From Marichromatium bheemlicum (GTDB lineage: Bacteria > Pseudomonadota > Gammaproteobacteria > Chromatiales > Chromatiaceae): 64,000 nt of DNA. Under the pieces are notes generated by a model, which made no database searches, was not told the DNA's origin, and saw only the letters and a list, made by a program, of their open reading frames with translations. Positions within the stretch are counted from its first letter, which is position 1. Every line of letters begins with the position of its first letter. Position numbers and translations under genes: made by a program. The DNA lies in NCBI RefSeq assembly GCF_012276755.1, contig NZ_JAAXKX010000005.1:62001-126000 (forward strand), written 5' to 3'. Below are positions 23,792-32,048 of this stretch, one piece after another.

Positions 23792-24757
23792 ATGGATGAA
23801 CCAGTGATGCTCTCGGCCTGGGGGATGGCGCTGTTACAAGCGTTGCTCTATCCCGCCCTGGCCCCCCTGCTGATCGGCTGGGTGCGCAAGGTCAAGGCGC
23901 GGCTGCACAACCGCCGCGGCGCCTCGGTGTTCCAGCCCTATCGCGATCTGCGCAAGCTCTTGGCCAAGGAGACGCGGGTGGCGCACACCGCCTCGCCGTT
24001 GTTTCGTCTGGCGCCCTACGTGGTGTTCGTCGCCACCTGGCTGGCCGCGGCCACGGTGCCGCTGGTGGCGCGTGATCTGCCGACGGCGCAGATCGCCGAC
24101 ATCATCGTGTTGGTCGGCATGCTCGGCCTGGCGCGATTCTTCCTCGCCCTGGCGGGGATGGACGTCGGCACCGCCTTTGGTGGCATGGGCTCTTCACGCG
24201 AGATGATGATCTCCAGCCTTGCCGAACCGGCGATGTTGGTCGCGGTCTTCACCCTGGCGATGAGCGCGCACAGCACCAGTCTGTCGAGCGTGATCGGTTA
24301 TCACCTGGCCGAGGGCTTCGTGCTCCGTCCCTCCTATCTCTTCGCCTTCGGTGCCCTGGTGCTGGTGGCGCTCGCCGAGAGCGGGCGCATCCCGGTCGAC
24401 AACCCCAGCACCCACCTCGAACTGACGATGATCCACGAGGGCATGTTGCTCGAATACACCGGTCGCCACCTGGCGCTGATGGAGTTGGCCGCACACCTCA
24501 AGCTGTTGCTCTACGGGGTGTTGATCGCCAACGTCTTCGTGCCCTGGGGGATCGGCCAGGCGTTCGCGCCGGCAGCGCTGGCGCTGGGCCTGGGGGCGAT
24601 CCTGCTCAAGCTCGCGGTGCTTGGCGCGGCGCTCGCCGTCGGTGAGACGGTGGTGGCCAAGATGCGGCTGTTCCGCGCCCCGGCCTTCCTCAACCTGGCG
24701 CTGCTGCTGGCCCTGCTTGGGTTGCTCAGTCACGTGATCCTGGAGGTGGGTGCATGA
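23792..24757 (+). CDS. hyfC: Hydrogenase-4 subunit C-like (NuoH-type) membrane subunit
   Basis: HyfC corresponds to NuoH of complex I, the membrane subunit that anchors the peripheral arm. At 321 residues with about eight transmembrane helices it has the expected size. Family motifs are the loop PYRDLRKLLAKE near residue 50 and AESGRIPVDNPSTHLELTMIHEGMLLEY (split here: AESGRIPVDNPSTHLEL, then TMIHEGMLLEY), which holds the conserved acidic residues facing the quinone-like cavity. It is 82 bases from hyfB and overlaps hyfE by four bases. An alternative ATG lies five codons downstream. Confidence 0.93.
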   Translation: MDEPVMLSAWGMALLQALLYPALAPLLIGWVRKVKARLHNRRGASVFQPYRDLRKLLAKETRVAHTASPLFRLAPYVVFVATWLAAATVPLVARDLPTAQIADIIVLVGMLGLARFFLALAGMDVGTAFGGMGSSREMMISSLAEPAMLVAVFTLAMSAHSTSLSSVIGYHLAEGFVLRPSYLFAFGALVLVALAESGRIPVDNPSTHLELTMIHEGMLLEYTGRHLALMELAAHLKLLLYGVLIANVFVPWGIGQAFAPAALALGLGAILLKLAVLGAALAVGETVVAKMRLFRAPAFLNLALLLALLGLLSHVILEVGA

Positions 24758-25440
24758 GCCTTGCCCAACTGCCACTGCTCGAGCAGTTCCTGCTGCTACA
24801 GGCGGCGCTGGTGCTGTTCCTGTCCTTCGGCCTGCTGTCGCAGACCCGACTGCTGGCGGCGATCCATGCCTTCGCCTGGCAGGGGGCGCTGATCGCGGCG
24901 GTGACCCTCACCGTGGCCATCGCCGGTCACTCGCACCATCTCTATTTCTCAGCACTGCTGACCCTGGTGCTGAAGGCGATGTTGATCCCCTGGATGCTGC
25001 ACCGGCTGGTGCGCCGGCTCGCGCTGGAGCGCCACACCGAGACCCTCAGCCACCCGGCGCTGGTGAGCATGGTGGCGGTGGCGCTGGTGATCTTCAGCTA
25101 TTGGGTGGTGGTGCCGATCGTCGCCGAGGAGCTGACCTTCACCCGCAACATCGTCGCGGTGAGCCTGGCGGTGGTGCTGATCGGGCTGCTGATGCTGGTG
25201 GCGCGCCAGCAGGCGGTGGCCCAGGTGCTCGGCTTCATGTCGATGGAGAACGGGCTGTTCTTGGCTGCGGTCTCCGCCACCGCCGGCATGCCGCTGGTGG
25301 TCGAGCTGGGCGTGGCCTTCGATGTGCTGGTGGCGATGGTGCTGTTTGGGGTGTTCTTCTTCCAGATCCGTGACAGCATCGACTCGCTCGATGTCGACCG
25401 GCTCAACCGACTCACCGAGACCGAGGAGGAGACGGCATGA
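24754..25440 (+). CDS. hyfE: Hydrogenase-4 subunit E-like membrane protein
   Basis: HyfE is a small membrane subunit related to MrpC/NuoK plus an extra N-terminal part. The 228 residues contain about seven hydrophobic segments. The NuoK-like signature is the stretch FMSMENGLFLAAV, which holds the conserved buried Glu, and the C-terminus has FFFQIRDSIDSLDVDRLNRL. Both ends overlap their neighbours by four bases (hyfC and hyfF), so the subunits should be made in fixed proportion. Confidence 0.92.
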   Translation: MSLAQLPLLEQFLLLQAALVLFLSFGLLSQTRLLAAIHAFAWQGALIAAVTLTVAIAGHSHHLYFSALLTLVLKAMLIPWMLHRLVRRLALERHTETLSHPALVSMVAVALVIFSYWVVVPIVAEELTFTRNIVAVSLAVVLIGLLMLVARQQAVAQVLGFMSMENGLFLAAVSATAGMPLVVELGVAFDVLVAMVLFGVFFFQIRDSIDSLDVDRLNRLTETEEETA

Positions 25441-26909
25441 GCGCGCTGATCCTGACCCTGCTGCTACCGCTCGTCGGCGCCCTGCTGCTGGCCTTTGTCA
25501 CCTCGGTGCGCTGGGCCGGTTGGCTCAATCTCGGTATCGCGGTCCTGACCCTAACCACTGCGCTGTGGCTGGGCTGGGAGGTCGCCGAGCACGAGGTGAT
25601 CGCCGGGCTGCATTTCCGTGTCGATGCCTTCAACGTCTATCTGGTGGTGCTCACCGCCTTCGTCGGTCTGACCACGGCGATCTTCTCGCGTCCCTACATG
25701 CGTCATGTCTGTGCCAATGCCCGGGTGACCCCGGCGGGTATGCGCATCTATCACAGCATGTACCAGACCTTCATGCTGACCATGCTGGTGGCGCTCACCA
25801 CCGACAACCTCGGCGTGCTGTGGGTGGCGGTCGAGGGTGCGACCCTGGCCACGGTGCTGCTGGTCTCGCTCTACCGCACCCCGGAGGCGGTCGAGGCGGC
25901 ATGGAAGTACTTCATCCTCTGCGGCGTCGGTATCGCCCTGGCGCTGTTCGGCACCGTGTTGACCTACTTCGCCGCCCAGCAGGTGCTCGCCGATCCCACC
26001 GAGGGACTGACCTGGAGCGTGCTCCACGCCCATGCCGCGGCGCTCGACCCCACGGTGATGCGTATCGCCTTCGTCTTCCTGCTGGTCGGTTATGGCACCA
26101 AGGTCGGACTGGTGCCGATGCACCAGTGGCTGCCCGATGCCCACTCCGAGGGGCCGACGCCGATGTCGGCGGTGCTCTCCGGGCTGCTGCTCAACGTCGC
26201 CCTCTATGCCGTGGTACGGCTGAAGATGCTGGTCGACGGTTCGCTGGCGGCGACCGACACCCCGCACTTGGCCGGTGCGCTGCTGATGGGCTTCGGGTTG
26301 ATCTCCTTCCTCGTCGCCGGGCTGTTCCTGCATCGCCAGCGCGATATCAAGCGGATGTTCAGCTACTCCTCGATCGAGCACATGGGGCTGATGACCTTCG
26401 CCTTCGGGCTCGGTGGGCCGCTGGCCACCTTCGGCGCATTGTTGCACATGCTGGTGCACTCGCTGACCAAGTCGGCGATCTTCGTCACCGTGGGGCACGC
26501 CGCGCACATCGCCGGCACCCAGTCGATCGATCGCATCCGCGGCCTGATTCGCACCCAGCCGGCGGTCGGTTGGTCGTTGTTGCTGGGGGTGGTGGCGATC
26601 GCCGGTTTCCCGCCGTTCGGGGTCTTCGCCAGTGAGTTCCTGCTACTCACCGCCACCATCCAGACCCAGCCGTGGCTGAGCGCGGCGCTGCTCGGCGGGT
26701 TGGCGGTGGCCTGTGCCGGGCTGTTCCGGCATGTCCAGCCGATGGTCTACGGCACACCGCCCGAGGGTCAGCAGCCGGTGGAGGCCAATATGCTGCCGGT
26801 GATGGTCCATCTCGGGCTGGTGCTGTGGCTGGGGCTGGCGATCCCGGCGCTGCTCGCCGGCTGGCTCGACCGGGCAACCGGACTGATCGCGGGGAGTCAT
26901 CTGTTATGA
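25437..26909 (+). CDS. hyfF: Hydrogenase-4 subunit F-like antiporter subunit
   Basis: HyfF is the second antiporter-like membrane subunit, related to NuoN/NuoL. The 490 residues form roughly fourteen helices. The ion-path Lys and His are in YGTKVGLVPMHQWLPDAHS. The segment MHMLVHSLTKSAIFVTVGHA (as LLHMLVHSLTKSAIF) holds further conserved polar residues. Four-base overlaps with hyfE and hyfG bind it to the operon. The operon lacks hyfD, which would encode a third antiporter subunit in the E. coli system. Confidence 0.92.
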   Translation: MSALILTLLLPLVGALLLAFVTSVRWAGWLNLGIAVLTLTTALWLGWEVAEHEVIAGLHFRVDAFNVYLVVLTAFVGLTTAIFSRPYMRHVCANARVTPAGMRIYHSMYQTFMLTMLVALTTDNLGVLWVAVEGATLATVLLVSLYRTPEAVEAAWKYFILCGVGIALALFGTVLTYFAAQQVLADPTEGLTWSVLHAHAAALDPTVMRIAFVFLLVGYGTKVGLVPMHQWLPDAHSEGPTPMSAVLSGLLLNVALYAVVRLKMLVDGSLAATDTPHLAGALLMGFGLISFLVAGLFLHRQRDIKRMFSYSSIEHMGLMTFAFGLGGPLATFGALLHMLVHSLTKSAIFVTVGHAAHIAGTQSIDRIRGLIRTQPAVGWSLLLGVVAIAGFPPFGVFASEFLLLTATIQTQPWLSAALLGGLAVACAGLFRHVQPMVYGTPPEGQQPVEANMLPVMVHLGLVLWLGLAIPALLAGWLDRATGLIAGSHLL

Positions 26910-28495
26910 ACGTCACCGATTCGCTCGCCGACCTGCAGGGGCTGCTCACCGCCCCGGGTATCGGCGCCACTGCATGCGCCGGCGTCGCCGGGGTTGAGCC
27001 CTGTCTGGCGCTGCCGGCGGCGCACTGGGGCCTGCTCGCCGAACTCGCCGCCGATGCCGGGCTGCGTCACGCCGGGGTCTGGGCCGATGCGCTCGATGCC
27101 GATCGTCTTCGCGTGCAGGCGCTGTTCGCCGCCCCCGACGGCTACCTGCTGGCGCAGACCGAGGTGACCAGCGCCCACCCGGAGCTGGCCTCGCACACCC
27201 CTTGCTTCCCCGGTGTCGATCGTCTCGAGCGCCATGCCCAGGACCTCCTCGGGGTGCGCTTCGTTGGTCATCCGCGTGGTACGGTGCGCTGGACCCGCCA
27301 CCAGGCCTGGCCGGAGACGGTCCATCCGCTGCGTCCGGGGTTCCCGCTCGCCGGCAAGGCCCCTGGCCGCACCCCGGCCGATGCGGACTACCCGATCGTG
27401 CGGCTGCAGGGCAATGGGGTCTTTGAGGTCCCGGTCGGTCCGGTGCACGCCGGGGTGATCGCCCCGGGCCATTTTCGCTTCCAGGTGATGGGCGAGGACG
27501 TGCTGCGGCTCGAGGAGCGCCTCGGCTATGTCCACAAGGGGATCGAGAAGCACGCCGTCGGCCGTGATGCGGCGGGGCTGGTGCGGCTCGCCGCGCGGGT
27601 CGCCGCCGACAGCAGCGTGGCCCACGCCTGGGCGGCCGCCCAGGCACTCGAACGTGCCTGTGGCACCGAGGTGCCGGCCCGCGCACTGCACCTGCGCGCA
27701 CTGCTCGCCGAGCGCGAGCGGGTGGCCAACCATCTCGGCGACATCGGCGGGATCTGTAACGATGTCGGCTTCAGCTTCGGGCAGAGTCAGTGCACCTTGC
27801 TGCGCGAGCGCTGGCAACGCGACAACGCCACCTATTTCGGGCATCGACTGTTGATGGACACCCTGGTCCCGGGGGGCGTGGCGCAGGATCTCGCGGCCAC
27901 TGCGCCGGAGCGGCTGATCCACGCCCATGCCGAACTCAGACGGGTGCTGCGCGGGCTGTTCGACATCCTCGACGACCACCCGCCGCTCAACGATCGTCTG
28001 CTCACCACCGGCATCCTCAAGCACGACACCGCGCGCCTGCTCGGCTGCACCGGCTATGTCGGTAAGGGCAGCGGGCTGGCCCACGACCTGCGCCATCATG
28101 CCCCTTATGCGCCCTACGACCGACTCCAGCTGGCCGCGCCCGTGGTCGAGCAGGAGGGCGACGTCGCGGCGCGGATGCGGGTGCGGATGCGTGAGGTCCA
28201 TGCCAGCCTGGAGCTGCTCGATCAGCTCCTCGCCACCCTCCCCGAGGGCGCGATCGCCACGTCCTTGATGCCGCGCCCCGAGGGTTGTGGGCTGGGCCTG
28301 GTCGAGGGCTGGCGCGGCGAGCTGGTGGCGCTGGTGCGGCTCGACGCCGAGGCTCGGGTGGCGCGTTACTTCCCGCGCGATCCGAGCTGGTTCAACTGGC
28401 CGGCGCTCGAACACCTGATTCTCGGCAACATCGTTCCTGACTTCCCGGTGTGCAACAAGTCGGTCAACGGGTCCTACTCCGGGGTGGACCTGTGA
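26906..28495 (+). CDS. hyfG: Hydrogenase-4-like large subunit without NiFe ligands
   Basis: This 529-residue protein has the HyfG/HycE plan: a NuoC-like domain (residues 1-145) fused to a NuoD-like domain (160-529, with GPVHAGVIAPGHFRF near 178-192). Genuine NiFe large subunits carry RxCGxC and a C-terminal CxxC. Here the first motif is RVAADSSVAH at 231-240, so both cysteines are replaced (A233, S236). The C-terminus is DFPVCNKS with one Cys (C516). The protein therefore should not bind a NiFe centre. This matches the Ehr class (energy-converting hydrogenase related complexes). The ATG at 26906 overlaps hyfF by four bases. Confidence 0.9.
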   Translation: MNVTDSLADLQGLLTAPGIGATACAGVAGVEPCLALPAAHWGLLAELAADAGLRHAGVWADALDADRLRVQALFAAPDGYLLAQTEVTSAHPELASHTPCFPGVDRLERHAQDLLGVRFVGHPRGTVRWTRHQAWPETVHPLRPGFPLAGKAPGRTPADADYPIVRLQGNGVFEVPVGPVHAGVIAPGHFRFQVMGEDVLRLEERLGYVHKGIEKHAVGRDAAGLVRLAARVAADSSVAHAWAAAQALERACGTEVPARALHLRALLAERERVANHLGDIGGICNDVGFSFGQSQCTLLRERWQRDNATYFGHRLLMDTLVPGGVAQDLAATAPERLIHAHAELRRVLRGLFDILDDHPPLNDRLLTTGILKHDTARLLGCTGYVGKGSGLAHDLRHHAPYAPYDRLQLAAPVVEQEGDVAARMRVRMREVHASLELLDQLLATLPEGAIATSLMPRPEGCGLGLVEGWRGELVALVRLDAEARVARYFPRDPSWFNWPALEHLILGNIVPDFPVCNKSVNGSYSGVDL

Positions 28496-28534
28496 CCCTC
28501 GTCCCACGCCACCTCATCGACAGGCACTGACACC

Positions 28535-29053
28535 ATGTTCCGCATCCTCAACCAGGTCGCCCGTACCGGTATGCTCACCGAGTCGGTGGAGCGCCCCGAC
28601 GACGCCCGGCTCGAACGGCTCGGCATCGAGCTGCGCCGTCAGGTCGATGCCCGCTTCGGTCACAGCCTGATGATCCGCGAGGTCGATGCCGGCTCCTGCG
28701 GTGGCTGCGAGATCGAGATCCACGCCCTCGCCAACGCCTACTACGACCTCGAGCGCTTCGGTATCCGCTTCTGCGCCTCGCCGCGTCATGCCGACGCGCT
28801 GTTGGTCACCGGCCCGGTATCGCGCCACATGGAGCAGGCGTTGCGTCGCACCTGGCGCGCCATGCCTGCACCCAAGTTCGTCATCGCCGCCGGCGACTGC
28901 GCCTGTGACGGCGGTGAGTTCGGTGAGAGTTATGCCTGCTGTGGCGCCGTCGATCGGGTGATCCCGGTCGACGTCCGCATCCCTGGTTGTCCGCCCACCC
29001 CGCTCTGTCTGATCGAGGGCCTGCTGGCGGCGCTGGCGCGCGCGGCCGACTGA
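28535..29053 (+). CDS. hyfI: Hydrogenase-4 small-subunit-like iron-sulfur protein
   Basis: HyfI is the homologue of NuoB and of the small subunits of group 4 hydrogenases, carrying the single proximal [4Fe-4S] cluster. All four likely ligands are present in the 172 residues: C55 and C58 (AGSCGGCEIE), C122 (GDCACDGG) and C152 (IPGCPPTP). Thus the electron-transfer centre is intact even though the partner large subunit lacks its metal site. It starts 39 bases after hyfG. No gene for a HyfH/NuoI-type two-cluster ferredoxin follows, so the electron donor must come from elsewhere. Confidence 0.93.
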   Translation: MFRILNQVARTGMLTESVERPDDARLERLGIELRRQVDARFGHSLMIREVDAGSCGGCEIEIHALANAYYDLERFGIRFCASPRHADALLVTGPVSRHMEQALRRTWRAMPAPKFVIAAGDCACDGGEFGESYACCGAVDRVIPVDVRIPGCPPTPLCLIEGLLAALARAAD

Positions 29054-29108
29054 TCCCGCGCGCCCGGGGCGGTATGCTTGGGGCCTTTGTCCCGTCACGA
29101 GTGTCGCC

Positions 29109-29876
29109 ATGACCGAGCCCCGTCTCTCGATCCTGATGTATCACCAGGTCGGTGATTTCGCGCCGATGCGCGAGCATCGCGCCAATTACTGCGATCGTCG
29201 TCGCTTCGCCGCGCAGATGGCGTTGCTCGCGCGGCTCGGCTATCGGGTGATCGGGCTCGACGAGGCGCTCGCCGGGCTGCGTGGCGAGCGCGCGCTGGCG
29301 CCGCGCTCGGTGGTGCTGACCTTCGACGACGGTTATCGCAACTTCGTCGACCACGCCCTGCCGGTGCTCGCGCGTCACGGCTTCCCGGCCACCGTCTATG
29401 TCATCAGTGACTGGGTCGGGCGTCGCGCCGAGTGGTTCGCCAAGGATCCCGGTCGCCCGGTCCCCGAGTTGATGGACGCCGCCGCGCTGCGCGAGATCCA
29501 CGCCGCTGGCATCACCATCGGCTCGCATACCGCCAATCACGTCAAGCTCGGCGAGTGCTCACCTGCGCGTCAGGCCGAGGAGCTAGGCGCCAGTCGTGCA
29601 CGGCTCGAGGACCTGCTCGGCGCCTCGGTGCACCATCTCTGCTATCCCTTCGGCAGCTTCGACCACCACACCCCGGGGCTCGCCGCCGCCGCCGGTTATC
29701 GCTCGGCGACGACCTGCCTGCGCGGTGCCGTGACCCGTGCCGATCACCCGCTGGCGCTGCCGCGCAAGGCCATCTCCTTCGGTGACGACCTGCTCGGTTT
29801 CTGGTGGAAGGTCGCGCTCAAGCATGCCCCCAAACCCGCCCTGGAGGCGTGGAGACGCCGATTGGCGGATGAATGA
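29109..29876 (+). CDS. Polysaccharide deacetylase (NodB-homology) family protein
   Basis: NodB-homology enzymes remove acetyl groups from N- or O-acetylated polysaccharides with a metal-bound Asp/His centre. Motif 1 is TFDDGY near residue 75 and motif 2 SHTANH near residue 140, holding the catalytic Asp and the metal ligands. Motif 3 is YPFGSFD near residue 180. The 255 residues show no signal peptide, and the N-terminal LSILMYHQVGDF is typical of family members found in exopolysaccharide loci. It is 55 bases after hyfI, but functional linkage to the complex is doubtful. Confidence 0.88.
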   Translation: MTEPRLSILMYHQVGDFAPMREHRANYCDRRRFAAQMALLARLGYRVIGLDEALAGLRGERALAPRSVVLTFDDGYRNFVDHALPVLARHGFPATVYVISDWVGRRAEWFAKDPGRPVPELMDAAALREIHAAGITIGSHTANHVKLGECSPARQAEELGASRARLEDLLGASVHHLCYPFGSFDHHTPGLAAAAGYRSATTCLRGAVTRADHPLALPRKAISFGDDLLGFWWKVALKHAPKPALEAWRRRLADE

Positions 29877-29981
29877 GGCGAGGAAATTCATTACACTTTG
29901 CGCGGAATACTGCGCGACGGGCACCGCATGGATCGCCGACCTGGAGCGAGTCCTAGACGATCGATCTGCGGTGCCGTGCCC

Positions 29982-32030
29982 ATGAGTTCAGCCTCTTACG
30001 CCATCGATCCGACCGCGCTCGAGGCCTTACCCTCGCCACCGAGTGTGCTCCTCGAGCTGCTCGAGGCCTGTGTCGACGACGATGTCGAGTTCGCCACCCT
30101 GGCGCGGATCTGCGCGCGCGACGCGGCGCTGACCGCGCGCATCCTGGCGCTCGCCAACTCCGCCGCCTTCCGCCGTCGCGTGGCCGCCTGCACCTCGCTC
30201 GAACGCGTGCTGGTCAGCCTCGGTCTGGACACGGTCAAGACCCTGGCCCTGACCTCCGCGTTGCTGCAGACCCTGACCCCGAAGCAGTCGCTGCCGGCAG
30301 CGCCGTTCGCCGCCTTCTGGCGACACGCCCTGGTGACCGCCGAGCTTGCCCGTGCCCTGGCCCGCACCCTCTCCGTGGCCGAGGCCGAGCAGCTCTATCT
30401 CGCTGGGCTGCTGCACGACATCGGTCGTTTGGTGATTGCTAGTCAGCTCGGCGAGTGGCCGCCCGAGGGCGTCCCCGGTACGACCGAGGCCACGCGGCTA
30501 CCGGCATTCGAACACGACCGCATCGGCGTCGATCATTGCACCGTGGGCGCGGCACTGTTGCGTGCCTGGCGGCTGCCGGAACCGCTGGCCATGGTGGCGC
30601 GCCATCATCATGCCGGGCTCGCTGCACTCGAGGATGCGCCACTGGCGCTACGCCTGGTGCACCTGGCCAACGCCCTCGACAGCCCGTACTGGAGCCCGGC
30701 CGAGACCGATATGCTGGCCGATGCGCTGTTCGGCCTGACCCCGGGGGTCGTGCGACGGTTGCACCGCGAGACCCAACAGCGGGTCGAACCGCTGTGCGCG
30801 GCGCTGGGGTTCGATGCCGCGTTGGCGCCAGCGACGCCCTTGGCGGGGGTATTGCGAGACCGGGTGTTGGTCGATCGACTCGACGGTCAGCTCGCCCGCG
30901 CCGAGGACGAGCAGGTCCTGCTCGCGACCATTGCCGAGTGCGTGACCCTCTTGTTCGGGGTCGATCGCGTCCGTTTCCTGTTGCCCACGGGGGCAGGGCG
31001 GCTGCGTGGCCACGCGCCTTGTGGCGACGACCCCGCGTGCGCCGCCATCGACTGCGCCGCCGCGGGCCTGCACCTGCCCGGGCGAGCCGCCGCCGGTGAG
31101 CCCTGCTCCGGGCTGTTGTCCGATGAGGCCCTCGGCGTGCTCGAGCATCAGCTCGCCGCCGATGCCGAGGCCCTTTACTGCCTGCCGTTGCGCGCCGCCG
31201 GCGCGTGCATGGCGGTGCTGGTGCTGGCGGTGAGTGCGCCACAGCTGGGGCGGTTACGCGCACGCGAGGGCGTGCTGCGGGGTTTCGGTGAGGTCTGCGG
31301 TTGGGCGTTAGCGCGTTTGCGCGCGCGGCTCGACCGCGCTCATCACGCCGAGCGGCAGCGCGCGCAGCTCGAACAGGCGCGGCTGCGCCAGCTGGTGCAC
31401 GAGGCGGGCAACCCGCTGAGCATCGCCCAGAACTACCTCGAACTGCTCGCCGAGCGCCTTGTCGACGACACCGAGGCCAATGCCGATCTGGTCGTGCTGC
31501 GCGAGGAACTCGATCGGGTCGGTGCCATCCTGGTACGGCTGGTCGACGCCGAGGCGGCCGAGACCGAGACCGAGAGCGATGTGGCGATGACGCTGCGACG
31601 GCTCGCCGGGGTGCTCGATCATGCGCTGTGTCGGCCGCGTGGCATCGACTTCAGCTACACCGGGCCACAGAGCCTGCCGCCACTGACCCTGGAGGGGGAT
31701 GCCTTGCGTCAGGTACTGGTCAATCTGGTGCGTAATGCCGCCGAGTCGCTGGACGAAGGTGGGCGGATCACGGTGGTGCTCGAGGACGGGGTGCAGGCGC
31801 GGGGTCGACCCCATGTCGAGCTGCGGGTCGAGGACGATGGCCCCGGCATCCCGGCCGCACGCCTGGCATCGCTGTTCGAGTCGCAACAGAGCACCAAGCC
31901 CGGGCATGCCGGGGTGGGGTTGAGCGTGGTGCGCAACCTGGTCGAGACGGCCGGGGGCGTGGTGAGCTGTCGTAGCCGGGTGAATGCCGGCTGCCGTTTC
32001 CAGCTCCTGCTGCCGTTGGCGCGGCGCTGA
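29982..32030 (+). CDS. HDOD-domain histidine kinase
   Basis: This 682-residue protein joins an N-terminal HDOD domain (about residues 8-250, including LANSAAF and LLHDIGRL with H145-D146) to a GAF-like sensor segment (about 300-430), a coiled coil (450-470) and a histidine kinase core. The phosphoacceptor is H473 in QLVHEAGNPLS. The ATPase has an N box at NLVRNAAES (581-589), G1 at EDDGPGIP and G2 at GHAGVGLSVV. No transmembrane segment is seen, so it is cytosolic. The downstream gene starts with a receiver and is its probable partner. The ATG at 29982 is my choice; another in-frame ATG lies at 29928. Confidence 0.87.
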   Translation: MSSASYAIDPTALEALPSPPSVLLELLEACVDDDVEFATLARICARDAALTARILALANSAAFRRRVAACTSLERVLVSLGLDTVKTLALTSALLQTLTPKQSLPAAPFAAFWRHALVTAELARALARTLSVAEAEQLYLAGLLHDIGRLVIASQLGEWPPEGVPGTTEATRLPAFEHDRIGVDHCTVGAALLRAWRLPEPLAMVARHHHAGLAALEDAPLALRLVHLANALDSPYWSPAETDMLADALFGLTPGVVRRLHRETQQRVEPLCAALGFDAALAPATPLAGVLRDRVLVDRLDGQLARAEDEQVLLATIAECVTLLFGVDRVRFLLPTGAGRLRGHAPCGDDPACAAIDCAAAGLHLPGRAAAGEPCSGLLSDEALGVLEHQLAADAEALYCLPLRAAGACMAVLVLAVSAPQLGRLRAREGVLRGFGEVCGWALARLRARLDRAHHAERQRAQLEQARLRQLVHEAGNPLSIAQNYLELLAERLVDDTEANADLVVLREELDRVGAILVRLVDAEAAETETESDVAMTLRRLAGVLDHALCRPRGIDFSYTGPQSLPPLTLEGDALRQVLVNLVRNAAESLDEGGRITVVLEDGVQARGRPHVELRVEDDGPGIPAARLASLFESQQSTKPGHAGVGLSVVRNLVETAGGVVSCRSRVNAGCRFQLLLPLARR

Positions 32031-32048
32031 GCCGTCGGCCAGGTGGCC

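Noticed and set aside
26906-28495. HyfG as an active NiFe hydrogenase large subunit.
   Set aside because: Both cysteine motifs that hold the NiFe centre are missing or reduced, so hydrogenase activity is not supported.
29109-29876. Polysaccharide deacetylase as a part of the hyf complex.
   Set aside because: It belongs to an unrelated enzyme family and is separated by 55 bases; co-transcription would be incidental.
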